The notes: generated from the sequence alone by a model not told the origin. Counted from the stretch's first letter, positions 19,212 to 30,008 are shown. The stretch is DNA of 64,000 bases from Buttiauxella noackiae ATCC 51607 (GCF_001654865.1 NZ_LXEO01000068.1:84515-148514), one strand, 5' to 3'. Made by a program: numbers and translations.

Positions 19212-19832
19212 TTATTGCCTGTCATCCAGCGCAAATGTCGGTAATTTGAGATGCCAACGAATGGCAGCCAGACGAATTGCGAGGGTGACGACCATACCAA
19301 TCATACTCGCCTGTTCCAGTGGAACGTGGAAGGTGTAGAACGCTGTGGCATGCACAATGCCACCTGCAATACACGCCGTGGCGTAGATTTCGGTACGCAG
19401 GATCATTGGGATTTCACGCGCTAGAACGTCACGAATAATCCCACCGCCAACACCGGTCAACACGCCCATGCAAATGGCAATCAGTGGGCTTGTGCCCGCC
19501 AGAAACGCTTTATTCACCCCAATACCCACAAACACCGCAAGCCCCACGGCATCAAGCACTGGCAAAATCCATTTTGGGAGGCGACGCGGTTGTCGAATTA
19601 ACACAATAGTCAGCATACAGGTGACCATTGCGACCACTAAGTCGGTTGGGTCTTTAACCCAAAATACCGGGCCATTATCCAGCGCCATATCGCGAATTGT
19701 TCCGCCGCCAACCGCTGTCACTACGCCCAGAACCAGAACACCAAACGGGTCCATACGTAGTTTACCTGCCAGCAGTACGCCGGATATTGCAAAGACGGCT
19801 GTGCCAATGATGTCCAGCCAATAGACGAGCAT
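19212..19832 (-). CDS. yadS: UPF0126/TRIC-family inner-membrane protein YadS
   Basis: A 206-aa, highly hydrophobic protein with two repeated halves, each containing a glycine-rich motif (GVVTAVGGGTIRDM and GVLTGVGGGIIRDV). This is the pattern of the UPF0126/TRIC channel family, which has about seven membrane helices. The E. coli protein has been linked to glycine uptake, but I cannot support a substrate from sequence. Start at ATG 19832 (MLVYWLDI), matching E. coli. It is the last gene of the probable mtn-btuF-yadS operon, 25 bases after btuF. Confidence 0.9.
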   Translation of the reverse strand: MLVYWLDIIGTAVFAISGVLLAGKLRMDPFGVLVLGVVTAVGGGTIRDMALDNGPVFWVKDPTDLVVAMVTCMLTIVLIRQPRRLPKWILPVLDAVGLAVFVGIGVNKAFLAGTSPLIAICMGVLTGVGGGIIRDVLAREIPMILRTEIYATACIAGGIVHATAFYTFHVPLEQASMIGMVVTLAIRLAAIRWHLKLPTFALDDRQ

Positions 19833-19857
19833 GTGGGTGTTATCCTCATAAAAAAGG

Positions 19858-20658
19858 TTATTTTTCTGCCAGCTCCTCACAGAGCTGTTTTGCGGCGAGG
19901 ATAATACGTGGGCCCGAGCGACTAAACCAGTCATCATTCACTGCAATAACCGGAATTTTTAACTGGGTATTCCAGAATTGTTCAACCGGAGGGATTTTCG
20001 TTTCATCGCCGGTGATAATAATAGCCTGCGGGTTGCGGCTTAGCACCTGCTCACGACTCACCTGCGGCCAGGGAACCCGGCTATCTGCAAAGATATTTTG
20101 CCCACCACATACTCCCAGAATTTCGTCCTGAATCGAACCACGCCCTGATGTAAATAGCGGCTGCTGGCCGAACTGGAGAAACACTTTTTTCTTCGGGCCC
20201 TGAGAATAGTGTGCTTTCAAATCGGCAAACTCTTTTGCCAGTTGATCTGCGGCGTTGTTGGCAGTTTGCGGTGTCGGGCTGTATTGGCTCAATTGACGCA
20301 ATGCGGCAACCACTCCTTCGACCGTTGCCGGATCAAGCCAGACAACTTTAATACCCAATGCTTTTAGTTGATTGACCTGGCGCTCAGCATTTCCACCGCG
20401 CCAGGCAAGAACCACATCAGGTTTTAGCGCCACAATGCGCTCAAGGTTCATTCCTTGCCAGTTCGAGACTTGCTCAAGCTTTTTGGCGGCTTCCGGAAAG
20501 TCTGACCAGGCGCTGACCGCTACTGGCGTGATACCAGCCGCAAATGCCAGTTCAGTATTGCTTGGCGATAGTGAGATAACCCGCGGCGCGGCATTAAGCC
20601 ACGCCGGGAGACAACACAGAAGCGCGGTGATACCGCGCCAAAAGTTCTTATTAACCAC
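19858..20658 (-). CDS. btuF: Vitamin B12 periplasmic binding protein BtuF
   Basis: BtuF binds cobalamin in the periplasm for the BtuCD ABC importer. It has a Sec signal peptide ending AWLNA/AP, then the class III binding-protein fold with [17 protein letters not shown] and [15 protein letters not shown]. The family glutamates that dock BtuCD are likely conserved, but I did not map them. The start is uncertain: an ATG at 20685 would give an odd N-terminus inside the mtn coding region, while GTG at 20658 gives 266 aa, the E. coli length, and a normal signal peptide. That GTG overlaps the end of mtn by eight bases. Confidence 0.93.
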   Translation of the reverse strand: MVNKNFWRGITALLCCLPAWLNAAPRVISLSPSNTELAFAAGITPVAVSAWSDFPEAAKKLEQVSNWQGMNLERIVALKPDVVLAWRGGNAERQVNQLKALGIKVVWLDPATVEGVVAALRQLSQYSPTPQTANNAADQLAKEFADLKAHYSQGPKKKVFLQFGQQPLFTSGRGSIQDEILGVCGGQNIFADSRVPWPQVSREQVLSRNPQAIIITGDETKIPPVEQFWNTQLKIPVIAVNDDWFSRSGPRIILAAKQLCEELAEK

Positions 20659-21349
20659 GAGCCAGTTTCTGCACCAGGTTTTCAACCATTAGCGTGGACT
20701 GCTTCGCCGCAACAGCTAAGAACTCTTCGAAGCTCAGATGGGATTGCTGATCGGCAACATCAGAAATCGCGCGTACCACCACAAACGGGGTACCGAAGTT
20801 ATGGCAAACGTGCGCAACGGCTGTTGCTTCCATTTCTACAGCAACTGCCTGTGGGAAGTTATGGCGAATTTTTGCCAGTGCCACAGAACCGTTAATAAAG
20901 GCATCACCACTAACAACCAAACCGCGTACGGCGTTCAGGTTTAGCTCGGCAATGCACTCTTCAGCCGCGGCAATCAGTTTGGCGTCGGCTGCAAAACCTG
21001 CCGGGCAACCAGGCAATTGACCATATTCATAGCCAAAAGCGGTAACGTCTGCGTCGTGGTAACGCACTTCATCAGAAACCACGATATCGCCAACTTTAAG
21101 TGTGGATGCGAGACCACCCGCAGAACCGGTGTTGATCACCACATCTGGTTTGCAATGCTCAAGCAGGAGAGTTGCACCCATTGCCGCTGCGACTTTGCCA
21201 ATACCTGATTTCAGCAAAGCGACTTCCACGCCATTCAGGGTGCCGGTGTAAATTTCACACCCGGCAAGCTTCAGAGTCTGACGGCTTTCAATTTTGTCAC
21301 GCAGCAGCGTAACTTCTTCTTCCATTGCACCAATGATGCCTACTTTCAT
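20651..21349 (-). CDS. mtn: 5'-methylthioadenosine/S-adenosylhomocysteine nucleosidase (Pfs)
   Basis: This enzyme removes adenine from methylthioadenosine and S-adenosylhomocysteine, which feeds methionine salvage and, through LuxS, autoinducer-2 formation. It is 232 aa as in E. coli. Catalytic positions are visible: Glu12 in GAMEEEV, Glu174 in VEMEATAVA and Asp197 in AISDVAD. It is the first gene of mtn-btuF-yadS and divergent from dgt across about 90 bases. Confidence 0.97.
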   Translation of the reverse strand: MKVGIIGAMEEEVTLLRDKIESRQTLKLAGCEIYTGTLNGVEVALLKSGIGKVAAAMGATLLLEHCKPDVVINTGSAGGLASTLKVGDIVVSDEVRYHDADVTAFGYEYGQLPGCPAGFAADAKLIAAAEECIAELNLNAVRGLVVSGDAFINGSVALAKIRHNFPQAVAVEMEATAVAHVCHNFGTPFVVVRAISDVADQQSHLSFEEFLAVAAKQSTLMVENLVQKLARG

Positions 21350-21441
21350 AGTGATTCTCGCTAAAGTGTTAAATTACCTTCATAGTCTATCATGGCTGGC
21401 ATCAAGGAATTAATCCGCTGTTAAAAGGCGAAGGAGAGGGC

Positions 21442-22956
21442 ATGAGTGAGATAGATTTCCGCAAGAAAATTAACTGGCACCGCCGTTTCCGCTCGCCTGA
21501 TGGGCTGAAGAATGAACATGAAATCCAGCGTATTTTTGAAAGCGATCGCGGGAGAATAGTCAATTCTCCGGCAATTCGCCGATTGCAGCAGAAAACTCAA
21601 GTTTTCCCTCTGGAGCGTAACGCCTCTGTTCGCACTCGCTTGACGCACTCGATGGAAGTTCAGCAAGTCGGACGCTACATCGCCAAAGAAGTGCTCAGTC
21701 GCCTGAAGGAGCAGCAAGACCTTGAGCGTTATGGTTTGCATGGGCTCACTGGACCGTTTGAAAGCATTGTTGAAATGGCGTGCCTGATGCACGACATCGG
21801 TAACCCACCGTTCGGCCATTTTGGTGAGTCAGCCATTAATGACTGGTTCCGCCAGCGTTTATTCCCAACAGATGCCGGCAGCCAGCCGCGCAGCGACGAT
21901 CGTTGCCGGGTTGAAGCTTTACGCCTGCGTGAAGGTGAAGATCAATTGAATGGCTTGCGTCGCAAGGTTCGTCAGGATCTGTGTCAATTTGAAGGTAATG
22001 CACAGGGGATTCGTCTGGTACACAGTCTACTGCGCATGAATCTGACCTGGGCGCAGGTTGGTTGCATTCTCAAATATACGCGCCCGGCGTGGTTTGTTGG
22101 CGAGCCGCCAAAAAGCCACGCTTATCTGATGAAAAAACCGGGCTTCTATCTTTCTGAAGAGTCATACATTGCCCGTTTGCGCACAGAGCTTGAACTGGGC
22201 GAATACAGCCGTTTCCCACTGACATGGATAATGGAAGCTGCGGACGATATTTCTTACTGTGTGGCGGATCTGGAAGATGCGGTTGAGAAGCGCATTTTCA
22301 GCGTTGAACAACTTTATCAGCATTTATGTGATGCCTGGGGCGAGCATAGCAAAGGCGATCTTTTTGAGCGTGTGGTGGATGAGGCCTGGGATAAATCCCG
22401 TTCAAATCAGATGCGCCGCAGTACCGAAGATCAGTTCTTTATGTATCTGCGCGTCAACACGCTAAACCAGTTGGTGCCTTACGCCGCACAACGTTTTATC
22501 GATAATCTTGGCGATATATTTAGCGGTGAGTTCAATCACGCGCTGCTCGAAGATGACAGTCCCTTTGCGCGCCTGCTGGAGCTATATAAGCAGGTTGCAT
22601 TTAAACATGTATTTAGTCACCCAGAAGTTGAGCAACTTGAGTTACAAGGTTATCGCGTTATCAGTGGCTTACTTGAAATTTACAGTCCATTACTCAATAT
22701 ATCAGTTGAGGATTTTGCTGAACTGGTGGAGAAAGAAAGTTTACGTCGTCTGCCGATTGAAACTCGACTGTTCCACAAATTGTCTACAAAACATAGGCTT
22801 GCGTATATTGAGGCAGTCAGTGATTTGACGCTGTCGGCCAGTGATTTCCCGGTATGGGAATATTATTACCGCTGTCGTCTAATTCAGGATTATATCAGTG
22901 GAATGACGGACTTATTCGCCTGGGATGAGTATCGGCGCCTGATGGCGGTGGAATAA
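21442..22956 (+). CDS. dgt: Deoxyguanosinetriphosphate triphosphohydrolase
   Basis: Dgt splits dGTP to deoxyguanosine and triphosphate and so tunes the dNTP pool. It is an HD-domain enzyme: the metal-binding His of RLTHSMEV and the His-Asp of [13 protein letters not shown] are present, with the catalytic His in the last motif. 504 aa against 505 in E. coli. A good Shine-Dalgarno (AAGGAGAGG) precedes the ATG. The degP promoter region follows. Confidence 0.96.
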   Translation: MSEIDFRKKINWHRRFRSPDGLKNEHEIQRIFESDRGRIVNSPAIRRLQQKTQVFPLERNASVRTRLTHSMEVQQVGRYIAKEVLSRLKEQQDLERYGLHGLTGPFESIVEMACLMHDIGNPPFGHFGESAINDWFRQRLFPTDAGSQPRSDDRCRVEALRLREGEDQLNGLRRKVRQDLCQFEGNAQGIRLVHSLLRMNLTWAQVGCILKYTRPAWFVGEPPKSHAYLMKKPGFYLSEESYIARLRTELELGEYSRFPLTWIMEAADDISYCVADLEDAVEKRIFSVEQLYQHLCDAWGEHSKGDLFERVVDEAWDKSRSNQMRRSTEDQFFMYLRVNTLNQLVPYAAQRFIDNLGDIFSGEFNHALLEDDSPFARLLELYKQVAFKHVFSHPEVEQLELQGYRVISGLLEIYSPLLNISVEDFAELVEKESLRRLPIETRLFHKLSTKHRLAYIEAVSDLTLSASDFPVWEYYYRCRLIQDYISGMTDLFAWDEYRRLMAVE

Positions 22957-23019
22957 GTTGCTCATTGAGTTTTGTAAAGACGGACAATAAATTTTTACTT
23001 TTTCCAGTGACTTATCGGC

Positions 23020-23048
23020 GGAACTTAGCGCCTCAATTGTCACTCTAT
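23020..23048 (+). promoter_or_regulatory. Candidate sigma-E promoter of degP
   Basis: GGAACTT (a match to the sigma-E -35) is followed 17 bases later by TCTAT (close to the -10 TCTGA), 52 bases before the degP start. E. coli degP is transcribed by sigma-E from a similar site. A GTAAA at 22974 could be half of a CpxR box, but no good second half is seen. Confidence 0.65.
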
Positions 23049-23099
23049 ATTGGCCTACACAGCAATTTTGCGTGACTTATTAACTTGAGACTGAAATCG

Positions 23100-24548
23100 A
23101 TGAAAAAAACAACTTTAGCAATGAGCGCGCTGGCTCTTAGCCTGAGTATGGCGCTGAGTCCTGTATCTGCAATTGCGGCAGAGACCGCTTCTTCTGTACC
23201 TGCAACCGCAGCGCAACCTATGCCAAGTCTTGCGCCAATGCTGGAAAAAGTGATGCCTTCCGTGGTGAGTATTAACGTTGAGGGTAGCACTACGGTTAAT
23301 ACGCCACGTATGGGGCGTAACTTCCAGCAGTTCTTTGGTGATAATTCACCGTTCTGTCAGGAAGGCTCTCCATTCCAGAGCTCTCCATTCTGCCAGGCTG
23401 GTCCGGGTGAAGAAGGCCCTCAGGGCGGCGGTCAGCAACAGAAATTTGCAGCACTGGGTTCTGGTGTAATTATTGACGCAGCTAAAGGCTATGTGGTGAC
23501 AAACAACCACGTTGTTGATAATGCGACAAAAATCCAGGTATCCCTGAGCGATGGACGTAAGTTCGAAGCAAAAGTGGTAGGTAAAGATCCACGTTCTGAT
23601 ATCGCACTGTTGCAGTTGCAGGACCCGAAAAATCTGACTGCAATAAAAATGGCTGACTCCGACGCACTGCGCGTTGGTGATTACACCGTGGCTATCGGTA
23701 ACCCATATGGTCTGGGCGAAACTGTGACCTCCGGTATTGTTTCAGCCTTGGGTCGTAGTGGCCTGAACATTGAAAACTATGAGAACTTTATCCAGACCGA
23801 TGCGGCAATCAACCGTGGTAACTCCGGTGGTGCGCTGGTTAACCTTAATGGTGAACTGATCGGGATTAACACTGCGATTCTGGCACCAGACGGTGGCAAC
23901 ATCGGTATCGGTTTTGCTATCCCAAGCAACATGGTGAAAAACCTGACCGCGCAGATGGTGCAGTATGGTCAAGTTAAGCGTGGTGAGCTGGGTATCATGG
24001 GTACCGAGTTGAACTCTGAACTGGCAAAAGCGATGAAGGTTGATGCGCAACGTGGTGCATTTGTCAGCCAGGTTATGCCGAACTCTTCTGCTGCGAAAGC
24101 GGGGGTGAAAGCCGGTGACGTTGTGGTTTCCATGAACGGTAAAGCAATTAGCAGCTTCGCGGCCTTGCGCGCGGAAGTGGGCTCTATGCCAGTCGGCAGT
24201 AAACTGACACTTGGCCTGTTGCGTGATGGCAAACCCGTTTCAGTCAATCTGGAACTGCAACAAAGCAGCCAGACTCAGGTCGACTCTGCCACCATCTTTA
24301 CTGGTATTGAAGGTGCTGAAATGAGTAACCGCAGCGGTAAAGATGAGAAGGGTGTCATCGTCAATAACGTTAAAGGTAATAGCCCTGCTGCGCGTATTGG
24401 CCTGAAAAAAGGCGATATTATCATTGGTGTTAACCAGCAGGTTGTTAATAACATCGCTGAGCTGCGCAAAATTCTGGACACCAAGCCGTCAGTAATGGCG
24501 CTTAATATTCAGCGTGGCGACAGCACCATCTATCTGTTGATGCAGTAA
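23100..24548 (+). CDS. degP: Periplasmic serine endoprotease DegP (HtrA)
   Basis: DegP is the heat-shock protease and chaperone of the periplasm that degrades misfolded outer-membrane and periplasmic proteins. It has a signal peptide (cleavage near AIAA/ET), the LA loop with two cysteines in the repeated SPFCQ motif, a trypsin-like domain with the triad TNNHVVD, RSDIAL and GNSGGAL, and two PDZ domains. 482 aa from the ATG at 23100 (MKKTTLAM); the K-12 precursor is 474 aa. A TTG five codons upstream is not needed. It lies behind a sigma-E type promoter and ends at a strong terminator. Confidence 0.97.
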   Translation: MKKTTLAMSALALSLSMALSPVSAIAAETASSVPATAAQPMPSLAPMLEKVMPSVVSINVEGSTTVNTPRMGRNFQQFFGDNSPFCQEGSPFQSSPFCQAGPGEEGPQGGGQQQKFAALGSGVIIDAAKGYVVTNNHVVDNATKIQVSLSDGRKFEAKVVGKDPRSDIALLQLQDPKNLTAIKMADSDALRVGDYTVAIGNPYGLGETVTSGIVSALGRSGLNIENYENFIQTDAAINRGNSGGALVNLNGELIGINTAILAPDGGNIGIGFAIPSNMVKNLTAQMVQYGQVKRGELGIMGTELNSELAKAMKVDAQRGAFVSQVMPNSSAAKAGVKAGDVVVSMNGKAISSFAALRAEVGSMPVGSKLTLGLLRDGKPVSVNLELQQSSQTQVDSATIFTGIEGAEMSNRSGKDEKGVIVNNVKGNSPAARIGLKKGDIIIGVNQQVVNNIAELRKILDTKPSVMALNIQRGDSTIYLLMQ

Positions 24549-24579
24549 TTAATTGCTACTAAGTTCTCCTTAAACCATC

Positions 24580-24606
24580 AGGGCCGCAAATCGCGGCCCT
24601 TTTTTG
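24580..24606 (+). terminator. Intrinsic terminator of degP
   Basis: An eight-base-pair stem (AGGGCCGC/GCGGCCCT, five-base loop) is followed by six T, about 30 bases after the degP stop. Confidence 0.9.
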
Positions 24607-24715
24607 TGAGCCTTACCACAACTCCATACTCTTCAGCTGTGCTTTGTGCATTCGCACAATGCTGAGGCGATCTATCTCGCCTATGCTAGGCCATTAGCAC
24701 GACTCAGGAGGACAC

Positions 24716-25873
24716 ATGGCTGGCTGGCACCTTGATACCAAAATGGCGCAGGACATTGTGGCGCGCACCATGACCATTATTGATACCAACATTAACGTGA
24801 TGGATGCGCGTGGTCGAATTATTGGCAGCGGTGATAAAGAACGTATTGGTGAATTGCACGAAGGTGCATTGCTGGTGCTCTCTCAGGGGCGTGTGGTTGA
24901 TATTGATGATGCCGTAGCCCGGCATCTGCACGGTGTACGCCAGGGGATTAACCTGCCGCTACGCATCGAAGGTGAAATTGTCGGTGTTATCGGTCTGACT
25001 GGAGAGCCTGGCTCGTTGCGTAAATATGGTGAGCTGGTGTGTATGACGGCGGAGATGATGCTTGAACAATCTCGTCTGATGCACTTGCTGGCCCAGGACA
25101 CACGTCTGCGTGAAGAACTGGTGATGAATTTGATTCAGGCCGAAGAACAGACACCTGCGTTGAGTGAATGGGCACAACGTTTGGGTATCGATCTGAATCA
25201 ACCTCGTGTGGTCGCCGTGGTGGAGGTCGATAGTGGGCAGCTTGGCGTGGAAAGCGCTATGGAAGAGTTACAGCAACTGCAAACTGCATTAACGACACCT
25301 GAGCGGAATAATTTGATAGCTATTGTGTCGTTAACGGAGATGGTGGTGCTGAAGCCTGCGCTAAATCCCTTTGGCCGTTGGGATGCAGAAGACCACCGTA
25401 AGCGAGTGGAACAGCTCATCAACCGCATGAAAGAAAATGGTCAACTACGCTTCCGTGTCGCGCTGGGCAACTATTTTACTGGCCCTGGAAGTATTGCGCG
25501 CTCGTACCGAACCGCTCGCACTACCATGATGGTCGGCAAACAGCGTATGCCGGAAAGTCGGGGCTATTTTTACCAGGATTTGATGCTGCCGGTGCTGCTG
25601 GATAGTTTGCGTGGTGGCTGGCAGGCGAATGAACTGGCACGCCCTTTAGCTCGCCTGAAATCAATGGATAACAACGGACTGTTGCGCCGAACGTTAAGCG
25701 CGTGGTTCCGACACAACGTGCAGCCACTTGCAACGTCTAAAGCATTGTTTATTCATCGTAATACGCTCGAATACCGGCTTAACCGTATTTCGGAATTAAC
25801 AGGGTTAGATTTAGGGAGTTTTGACGATAGATTGTTGCTGTATGTGGCGTTGCAGCTGGATGAGCAACGATAA
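24716..25873 (+). CDS. cdaR: Sugar diacid utilization regulator CdaR
   Basis: CdaR activates genes for glucarate, galactarate and glycerate use in response to the diacid. The 385-aa protein is the same length as E. coli CdaR. The N-terminal sugar-diacid recognition domain covers about residues 1–135, a GGDEF-like middle region follows, and the C-terminus is a PucR-type helix-turn-helix (FIHRNTLEYRLNRI). AGGAGGAC precedes the ATG. Its regulated operons are not in the window. It shares a two-way terminator with yaeH. Confidence 0.95.
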   Translation: MAGWHLDTKMAQDIVARTMTIIDTNINVMDARGRIIGSGDKERIGELHEGALLVLSQGRVVDIDDAVARHLHGVRQGINLPLRIEGEIVGVIGLTGEPGSLRKYGELVCMTAEMMLEQSRLMHLLAQDTRLREELVMNLIQAEEQTPALSEWAQRLGIDLNQPRVVAVVEVDSGQLGVESAMEELQQLQTALTTPERNNLIAIVSLTEMVVLKPALNPFGRWDAEDHRKRVEQLINRMKENGQLRFRVALGNYFTGPGSIARSYRTARTTMMVGKQRMPESRGYFYQDLMLPVLLDSLRGGWQANELARPLARLKSMDNNGLLRRTLSAWFRHNVQPLATSKALFIHRNTLEYRLNRISELTGLDLGSFDDRLLLYVALQLDEQR

Positions 25874-25874
25874 G

Positions 25875-25901
25875 AAAAGGGCCGGAGATTCCGGCCCTTT
25901 T
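25875..25901. terminator. Bidirectional terminator between cdaR and yaeH
   Basis: A twelve-base-pair stem (AAAAGGGCCGGA with its complement) carries A on one side and T on the other, so it works on both strands. It sits between the convergent stops of cdaR and yaeH. Confidence 0.9.
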
Positions 25902-25904
25902 GGA

Positions 25905-26294
25905 TTATTTACCGCGGGTTAGCTTTTCAAGATCGGACTCAATTTCACTGATCTTATGAGCAACCACCGATTCCAGATGGCGAAGATCGTCGAGGATTTT
26001 GCGTTTCAGATCCACTTCAGTGCGATCTCGTTGGCAAAGTTGATCTAATTCATCAATTACATAGCGCAGATTCGGGCTGATTTCCTGCACTTCTTTGTAA
26101 CCCTGGCCGACGCCATCGGCAACGACAGTTTTGCGCTGGCGTGGGTATTTAAACTTCACGCTTTTAGCGAAAAACTCGCCTTTATCCTTCTGGAAATAGA
26201 TTTTCAGGATATCGTTGTTGGCTTCCTGCCGGAGGCTATAACGATCGATTTCATCAGGATTGGTAATACCCAGACTTTTCAAGTTATCGTACAT
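25905..26294 (-). CDS. yaeH: UPF0325 family protein YaeH, function unknown
   Basis: A small cytoplasmic protein of 129 aa, charged and predicted helical, with a Lys/Glu-rich C-terminus that could form a coiled coil (about residues 85–125). It matches E. coli YaeH over its full length. No catalytic motif is visible and I assign no function. It stands alone between the cdaR terminator and the dapD terminator; the yaeI gene found next to it in E. coli is absent. Confidence 0.88.
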   Translation of the reverse strand: MYDNLKSLGITNPDEIDRYSLRQEANNDILKIYFQKDKGEFFAKSVKFKYPRQRKTVVADGVGQGYKEVQEISPNLRYVIDELDQLCQRDRTEVDLKRKILDDLRHLESVVAHKISEIESDLEKLTRGK

Positions 26295-26370
26295 AGTGTG
26301 ACCTTTTGCGATATCATTAACCTATAGATAATTAACGGAAAAATCCTTTTCCGCTAGCCCTAAATGTTAA

Positions 26371-26392
26371 AAAGGCGGGTAAGCCCGCCTTT
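26371..26392 (-). terminator. Intrinsic terminator of dapD
   Basis: A nine-base-pair stem (AAAGGCGGG/CCCGCCTTT, four-base loop). On the minus strand it ends in a T run, just after the dapD stop. Confidence 0.88.
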
Positions 26393-26403
26393 TACACATT
26401 TTA

Positions 26404-27228
26404 TTAGTCGATAGTGCGAAGCAGCTCGTTGATTCCAACTTTGCCGCGAGTTTTCGCGTCGACTTTTTTCACGATAACTGCACAGTACAGGCTGTATTTA
26501 CCATCTTTAGATGGCAAGTTGCCGGAAACAACCACGGAACCTGCTGGTACGCGGCCGTAATGCACTTCGCCGGTTTCACGGTCATAAATACGCGTGCTTT
26601 GGCCGATGTAAACGCCCATAGAAATCACAGAGCCTTCTTCAACGATAACGCCTTCCACAACTTCTGAACGCGCGCCGATGAAGCAGTTATCTTCGATGAT
26701 AGTTGGGTTAGCCTGTAATGGCTCCAGAACACCACCGATGCCGACGCCACCAGACAGGTGAACGTTTTTACCAATCTGCGCACAAGAACCAACAGTCGCC
26801 CAGGTATCAACCATTGAGCCTTCATCAACGTATGCACCGATGTTGACGTAAGACGGCATCAGAACGGTGTTACGTGCGATGTATGCGCCCTGGCGAACGG
26901 CCGCTGGTGGCACAACGCGGAAGCCTTCTTTCTGGAAGCGTGCTTCGTCATAGTTGGCGAATTTCATCGGCACTTTATCGAAGTAGCGGCTTTCGGCACC
27001 ATCAATAACCTGGTTGTCATTGATACGGAAAGAGAGCAGAACGGCTTTCTTCAGCCATTGGTGGGTAACCCACTGGCCATCAATTTTTTCGGCAACGCGC
27101 AGCGCACCGCTGTCGAGCAGGGAGATGACCTGGTTTACCGCTTCACGAGTGACGGTATCAGCATTTGCCGGAGTGATTTCGGCGCGGCGCTCGAAAGCGG
27201 TTTCAATTACATTTTGTAGCTGCTGCAT
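26404..27228 (-). CDS. dapD: 2,3,4,5-tetrahydropyridine-2,6-dicarboxylate N-succinyltransferase
   Basis: DapD succinylates tetrahydrodipicolinate in the lysine and diaminopimelate pathway, needed for peptidoglycan. The C-terminal half is a left-handed beta-helix of hexapeptide repeats (for example [18 protein letters not shown] and [15 protein letters not shown]). 274 aa from the ATG at 27228 (MQQLQN), the E. coli length; an ATG five codons upstream is less likely. It follows glnD after 45 bases. Confidence 0.97.
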   Translation of the reverse strand: MQQLQNVIETAFERRAEITPANADTVTREAVNQVISLLDSGALRVAEKIDGQWVTHQWLKKAVLLSFRINDNQVIDGAESRYFDKVPMKFANYDEARFQKEGFRVVPPAAVRQGAYIARNTVLMPSYVNIGAYVDEGSMVDTWATVGSCAQIGKNVHLSGGVGIGGVLEPLQANPTIIEDNCFIGARSEVVEGVIVEEGSVISMGVYIGQSTRIYDRETGEVHYGRVPAGSVVVSGNLPSKDGKYSLYCAVIVKKVDAKTRGKVGINELLRTID

Positions 27229-27273
27229 TGGCATTGTGAACATTTTCCTGATTGTGACGAAATTAACAGACTG

Positions 27274-29946
27274 TTATTTATCGTTTGGATTAAGGGCCGC
27301 TGTCAACCGTTGCTGTACTTCCTCTTGCAACTCATTATTAAGAGCACGCCGGTCGGCGGTGGCTATTATAAATAAATCTTCTACTCGCTCGCCAATTGTC
27401 GTAATTCTGGCCCCGTAAAGCGAAATTCCGAGATCGGCAAACACTTCTCCCACACGAGCCAGTAAACCTGGCTGATCTAAAGCTATCAGCTCCAGGAACG
27501 TTCTTCTGTCGGTATGCGTTGGCAGGAAATTCACCTCAGTATCGACGGTAAAGTGACGTAGTTTGGCAGACTGGCGGCGCGGCTGAGGTGTTTGCCAACT
27601 GGTCTGCGTAATGGCTTGTTCAATGCTGTGGCGGATAAGATCATGCCTGTCGGCGGAAAGCGGACTGCCATCCGGCTCCAGCACAATAAAGGTATCCATT
27701 GCCATGCCATCGCGCGTCGTAAATATTTGTGCGTCATGAACGCTGAGATTGCGCCTGTCCAGCTCGGCACAAACGGCGGCAAACAGGTGAGGGCGGTCAG
27801 GGCTCCAGATGAAGATTTCGGTACCCCCCCGTGTTGCCTGCGGGCTAAGCAAAATCATCGGCTTGCTGAGGTCGTGCTTCAGCAAGTGGCGCGCATGCCA
27901 GGCGATTTGATTTGGGGTGTGGCGAACAAAATAGTTCGCCCGACAGCGACGCCAGATGTTATGCAGCGCCTCTTCGTTGATATTATCCATACGCAGCAAC
28001 GCCAGCGCCTGAAGCTGGTGGTGGCGCACACGCTCACGCATATCCGGGCTATTTTGCATTCCGCGGCGCAGCTGTTTTTCGGTAGCGAAATAGAGCTCAC
28101 GCAACAGGCTCTGTTTCCAGCTATTCCACAAGGTTTCGTTGGTCGCACAGATATCAGCGACGGTCAGGCAAACCAGATAACGCAGGCGGTTTTCAGTCTG
28201 CACTTCTTCGGCAAACTGCTTAATGACTTCCGGGTCCTGGATATCACGGCGCTGCGCGGTGACTGACATCAACAAATGTTGGCGCACAAGCCATGCGACG
28301 AGCTGTGTTTCGCGTGAGTTCAGGCCGTGCAGTTCGGCAAATTTTAAGACGTCCTGAGCGCCAAGAACGGAGTGATCCCCGCCACGACCTTTGGCGATAT
28401 CATGGAACAGGGCTGCAATCAGGATCAGCTCCGGATGCGACAGACGGGGCCAGAGATCCACACATAGTGGGTGCTTCGGGCGGGTTTCTTCTTTCGCGAA
28501 GCTTTCCAGTTTTTGCAGTACGCGAATGGTGTGTTCATCGACCGTGTAAGCATGGAACAGGTCAAACTGCATCTGGCCGACAATATGCGACCACTGCGGC
28601 ATATACGCCCACAACACACTGTGGCGGTGCATTGGCAGTAAAGCGCGGCTCACGGCACCGGGATGGCGCAATATCGTGAGGAAGAGATCGCGCGCTTCTG
28701 GAATGTAGCAAAGCGGCTGTACTAAATGGCGACGTGCATGGCGCAAATGGCGTAAGGTGGTTGAATAAATTCCGGTGATGTCACGGTTACGCACCATCAT
28801 GTAAAACATGCGCAAAATGGCCTGCGGTTCACGCATAAATAGCGTTTCGTCACGCAGATCGATAAGCGTGCCACGTAACTGGAAGTCATCGTCCAATGGG
28901 CGCGGTTTTTCGCTGGCATCTAGCGCAAGAATCGCTTCATCAAACAGCTGCAACAGCATTTGGTTAAGCTCACCGACGCGTCGGGTCACACGATAGAAAT
29001 CTTTCATCATGTGTTCGACTGGCTGGTTGCCTTCACCGTTGTAATCCAGACGCTGAGCAACGCTGAGCTGCCTGTCGAATAACAAACGGTTGTCATAGCG
29101 ATTCACTTCGAGATGCAAAGCGAAGCGAATACGCCACAGTAGGTGCTGGCACTCATCCAGTTCATTTCTTTCCGCTTCGGTTAAAAAACCAAAACCGACC
29201 ATTTCGCTCATGGATGTGGCGCCAAAGTGGCGACGAGCGACCCATTGCAAAGTATGGATGTCACGCAAACCGCCGGGGCTGCTTTTGATATCTGGCTCGA
29301 GGTTATAACTTGTGCCGTGGTAACGCTGATGACGAACATTTTGCTCATCAATTTTTGCAGCAAAGAATTTGGCGGATGGCCAGAAGCCGTCACTGAAAAT
29401 GTGTTTTTGCAGTTCAAGGAAGAGGGCGACATCGCCAATCAGTAAGCGCGACTCAATCAGGTTGGTGGCAACCGTTAAATCAGACAGACCTTCAAGCAGG
29501 CACTCTTCAAGCGTGCGTACGCTGTGCCCGACTTCTAACTTTACGTCCCACAGCAGCGTGAGAAGTTCACCGATTTTTTGGGATTGCGGTTCGCTCAGAC
29601 GTTTACGGCTGAGTATCAACAAATCAATGTCAGATAACGGATGGAGTTCTCCGCGTCCGTAGCCGCCCACCGCGACAAGTGCGGTTTCAGTAACATCACC
29701 GAAACCGTATTTTACCCATAACCGTTGCAGTAACTGGTCGATAAACTCGGTGCGGGCATCGATAAGTTTTTCGGCGGAATTACCGTCGTCGAATGCTGTT
29801 CCTAACCATTGCTGGAAAGTGTCAAGGCGGGCTTTAATTTCGGCGCAATTAAGCTCTGAATCTGCCCAGTTGACGGGGTACTCAGGTTGCCCGGAAATCT
29901 CAGGAAGCACAGTGGTTGCGTACTGCTCGGGTAAGCTCGGTGTCAT
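27274..29946 (-). CDS. glnD: Bifunctional PII uridylyltransferase/uridylyl-removing enzyme
   Basis: GlnD senses glutamine and adds or removes UMP on PII proteins, the top of the nitrogen control cascade. Order: nucleotidyltransferase domain ([19 protein letters not shown], about residues 95–115), HD hydrolase domain ([15 protein letters not shown]) and two C-terminal ACT domains that bind glutamine. 890 aa from the ATG at 29946 (MTPSLPEQ), the E. coli length. An ATG four codons upstream sits right against the T run of the map terminator and lacks room for a ribosome site. Confidence 0.96.
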   Translation of the reverse strand: MTPSLPEQYATTVLPEISGQPEYPVNWADSELNCAEIKARLDTFQQWLGTAFDDGNSAEKLIDARTEFIDQLLQRLWVKYGFGDVTETALVAVGGYGRGELHPLSDIDLLILSRKRLSEPQSQKIGELLTLLWDVKLEVGHSVRTLEECLLEGLSDLTVATNLIESRLLIGDVALFLELQKHIFSDGFWPSAKFFAAKIDEQNVRHQRYHGTSYNLEPDIKSSPGGLRDIHTLQWVARRHFGATSMSEMVGFGFLTEAERNELDECQHLLWRIRFALHLEVNRYDNRLLFDRQLSVAQRLDYNGEGNQPVEHMMKDFYRVTRRVGELNQMLLQLFDEAILALDASEKPRPLDDDFQLRGTLIDLRDETLFMREPQAILRMFYMMVRNRDITGIYSTTLRHLRHARRHLVQPLCYIPEARDLFLTILRHPGAVSRALLPMHRHSVLWAYMPQWSHIVGQMQFDLFHAYTVDEHTIRVLQKLESFAKEETRPKHPLCVDLWPRLSHPELILIAALFHDIAKGRGGDHSVLGAQDVLKFAELHGLNSRETQLVAWLVRQHLLMSVTAQRRDIQDPEVIKQFAEEVQTENRLRYLVCLTVADICATNETLWNSWKQSLLRELYFATEKQLRRGMQNSPDMRERVRHHQLQALALLRMDNINEEALHNIWRRCRANYFVRHTPNQIAWHARHLLKHDLSKPMILLSPQATRGGTEIFIWSPDRPHLFAAVCAELDRRNLSVHDAQIFTTRDGMAMDTFIVLEPDGSPLSADRHDLIRHSIEQAITQTSWQTPQPRRQSAKLRHFTVDTEVNFLPTHTDRRTFLELIALDQPGLLARVGEVFADLGISLYGARITTIGERVEDLFIIATADRRALNNELQEEVQQRLTAALNPNDK

Positions 29947-29956
29947 GTCGCCATCC

Positions 29957-29983
29957 ATAAAAAAAGCCGGCATAAGCCGGCTT
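29957..29983 (-). terminator. Intrinsic terminator of map, abutting glnD
   Basis: An eight-base-pair stem (AAGCCGGC/GCCGGCTT, loop ATAA) is followed on the minus strand by seven T. It lies only about a dozen bases before the glnD start codon, so glnD needs read-through or a promoter inside map. Confidence 0.88.
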
Positions 29984-30008
29984 CGATTGCTGACTTTCGC
30001 CAGGCATA

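Noticed and set aside
22974..22997. A CpxR box before degP
   Set aside because: Only one GTAAA half is clear; the second half at the correct spacing is not present.
23326..23410. The repeated SPFCQ/SPFQS segment of DegP as a new internal duplication
   Set aside because: The same arrangement is part of the normal LA loop of E. coli DegP.
27592..28266. A 224-codon plus-strand frame opposite glnD
   Set aside because: Shadow frame within the ACT/HD part of glnD; no recognisable protein.
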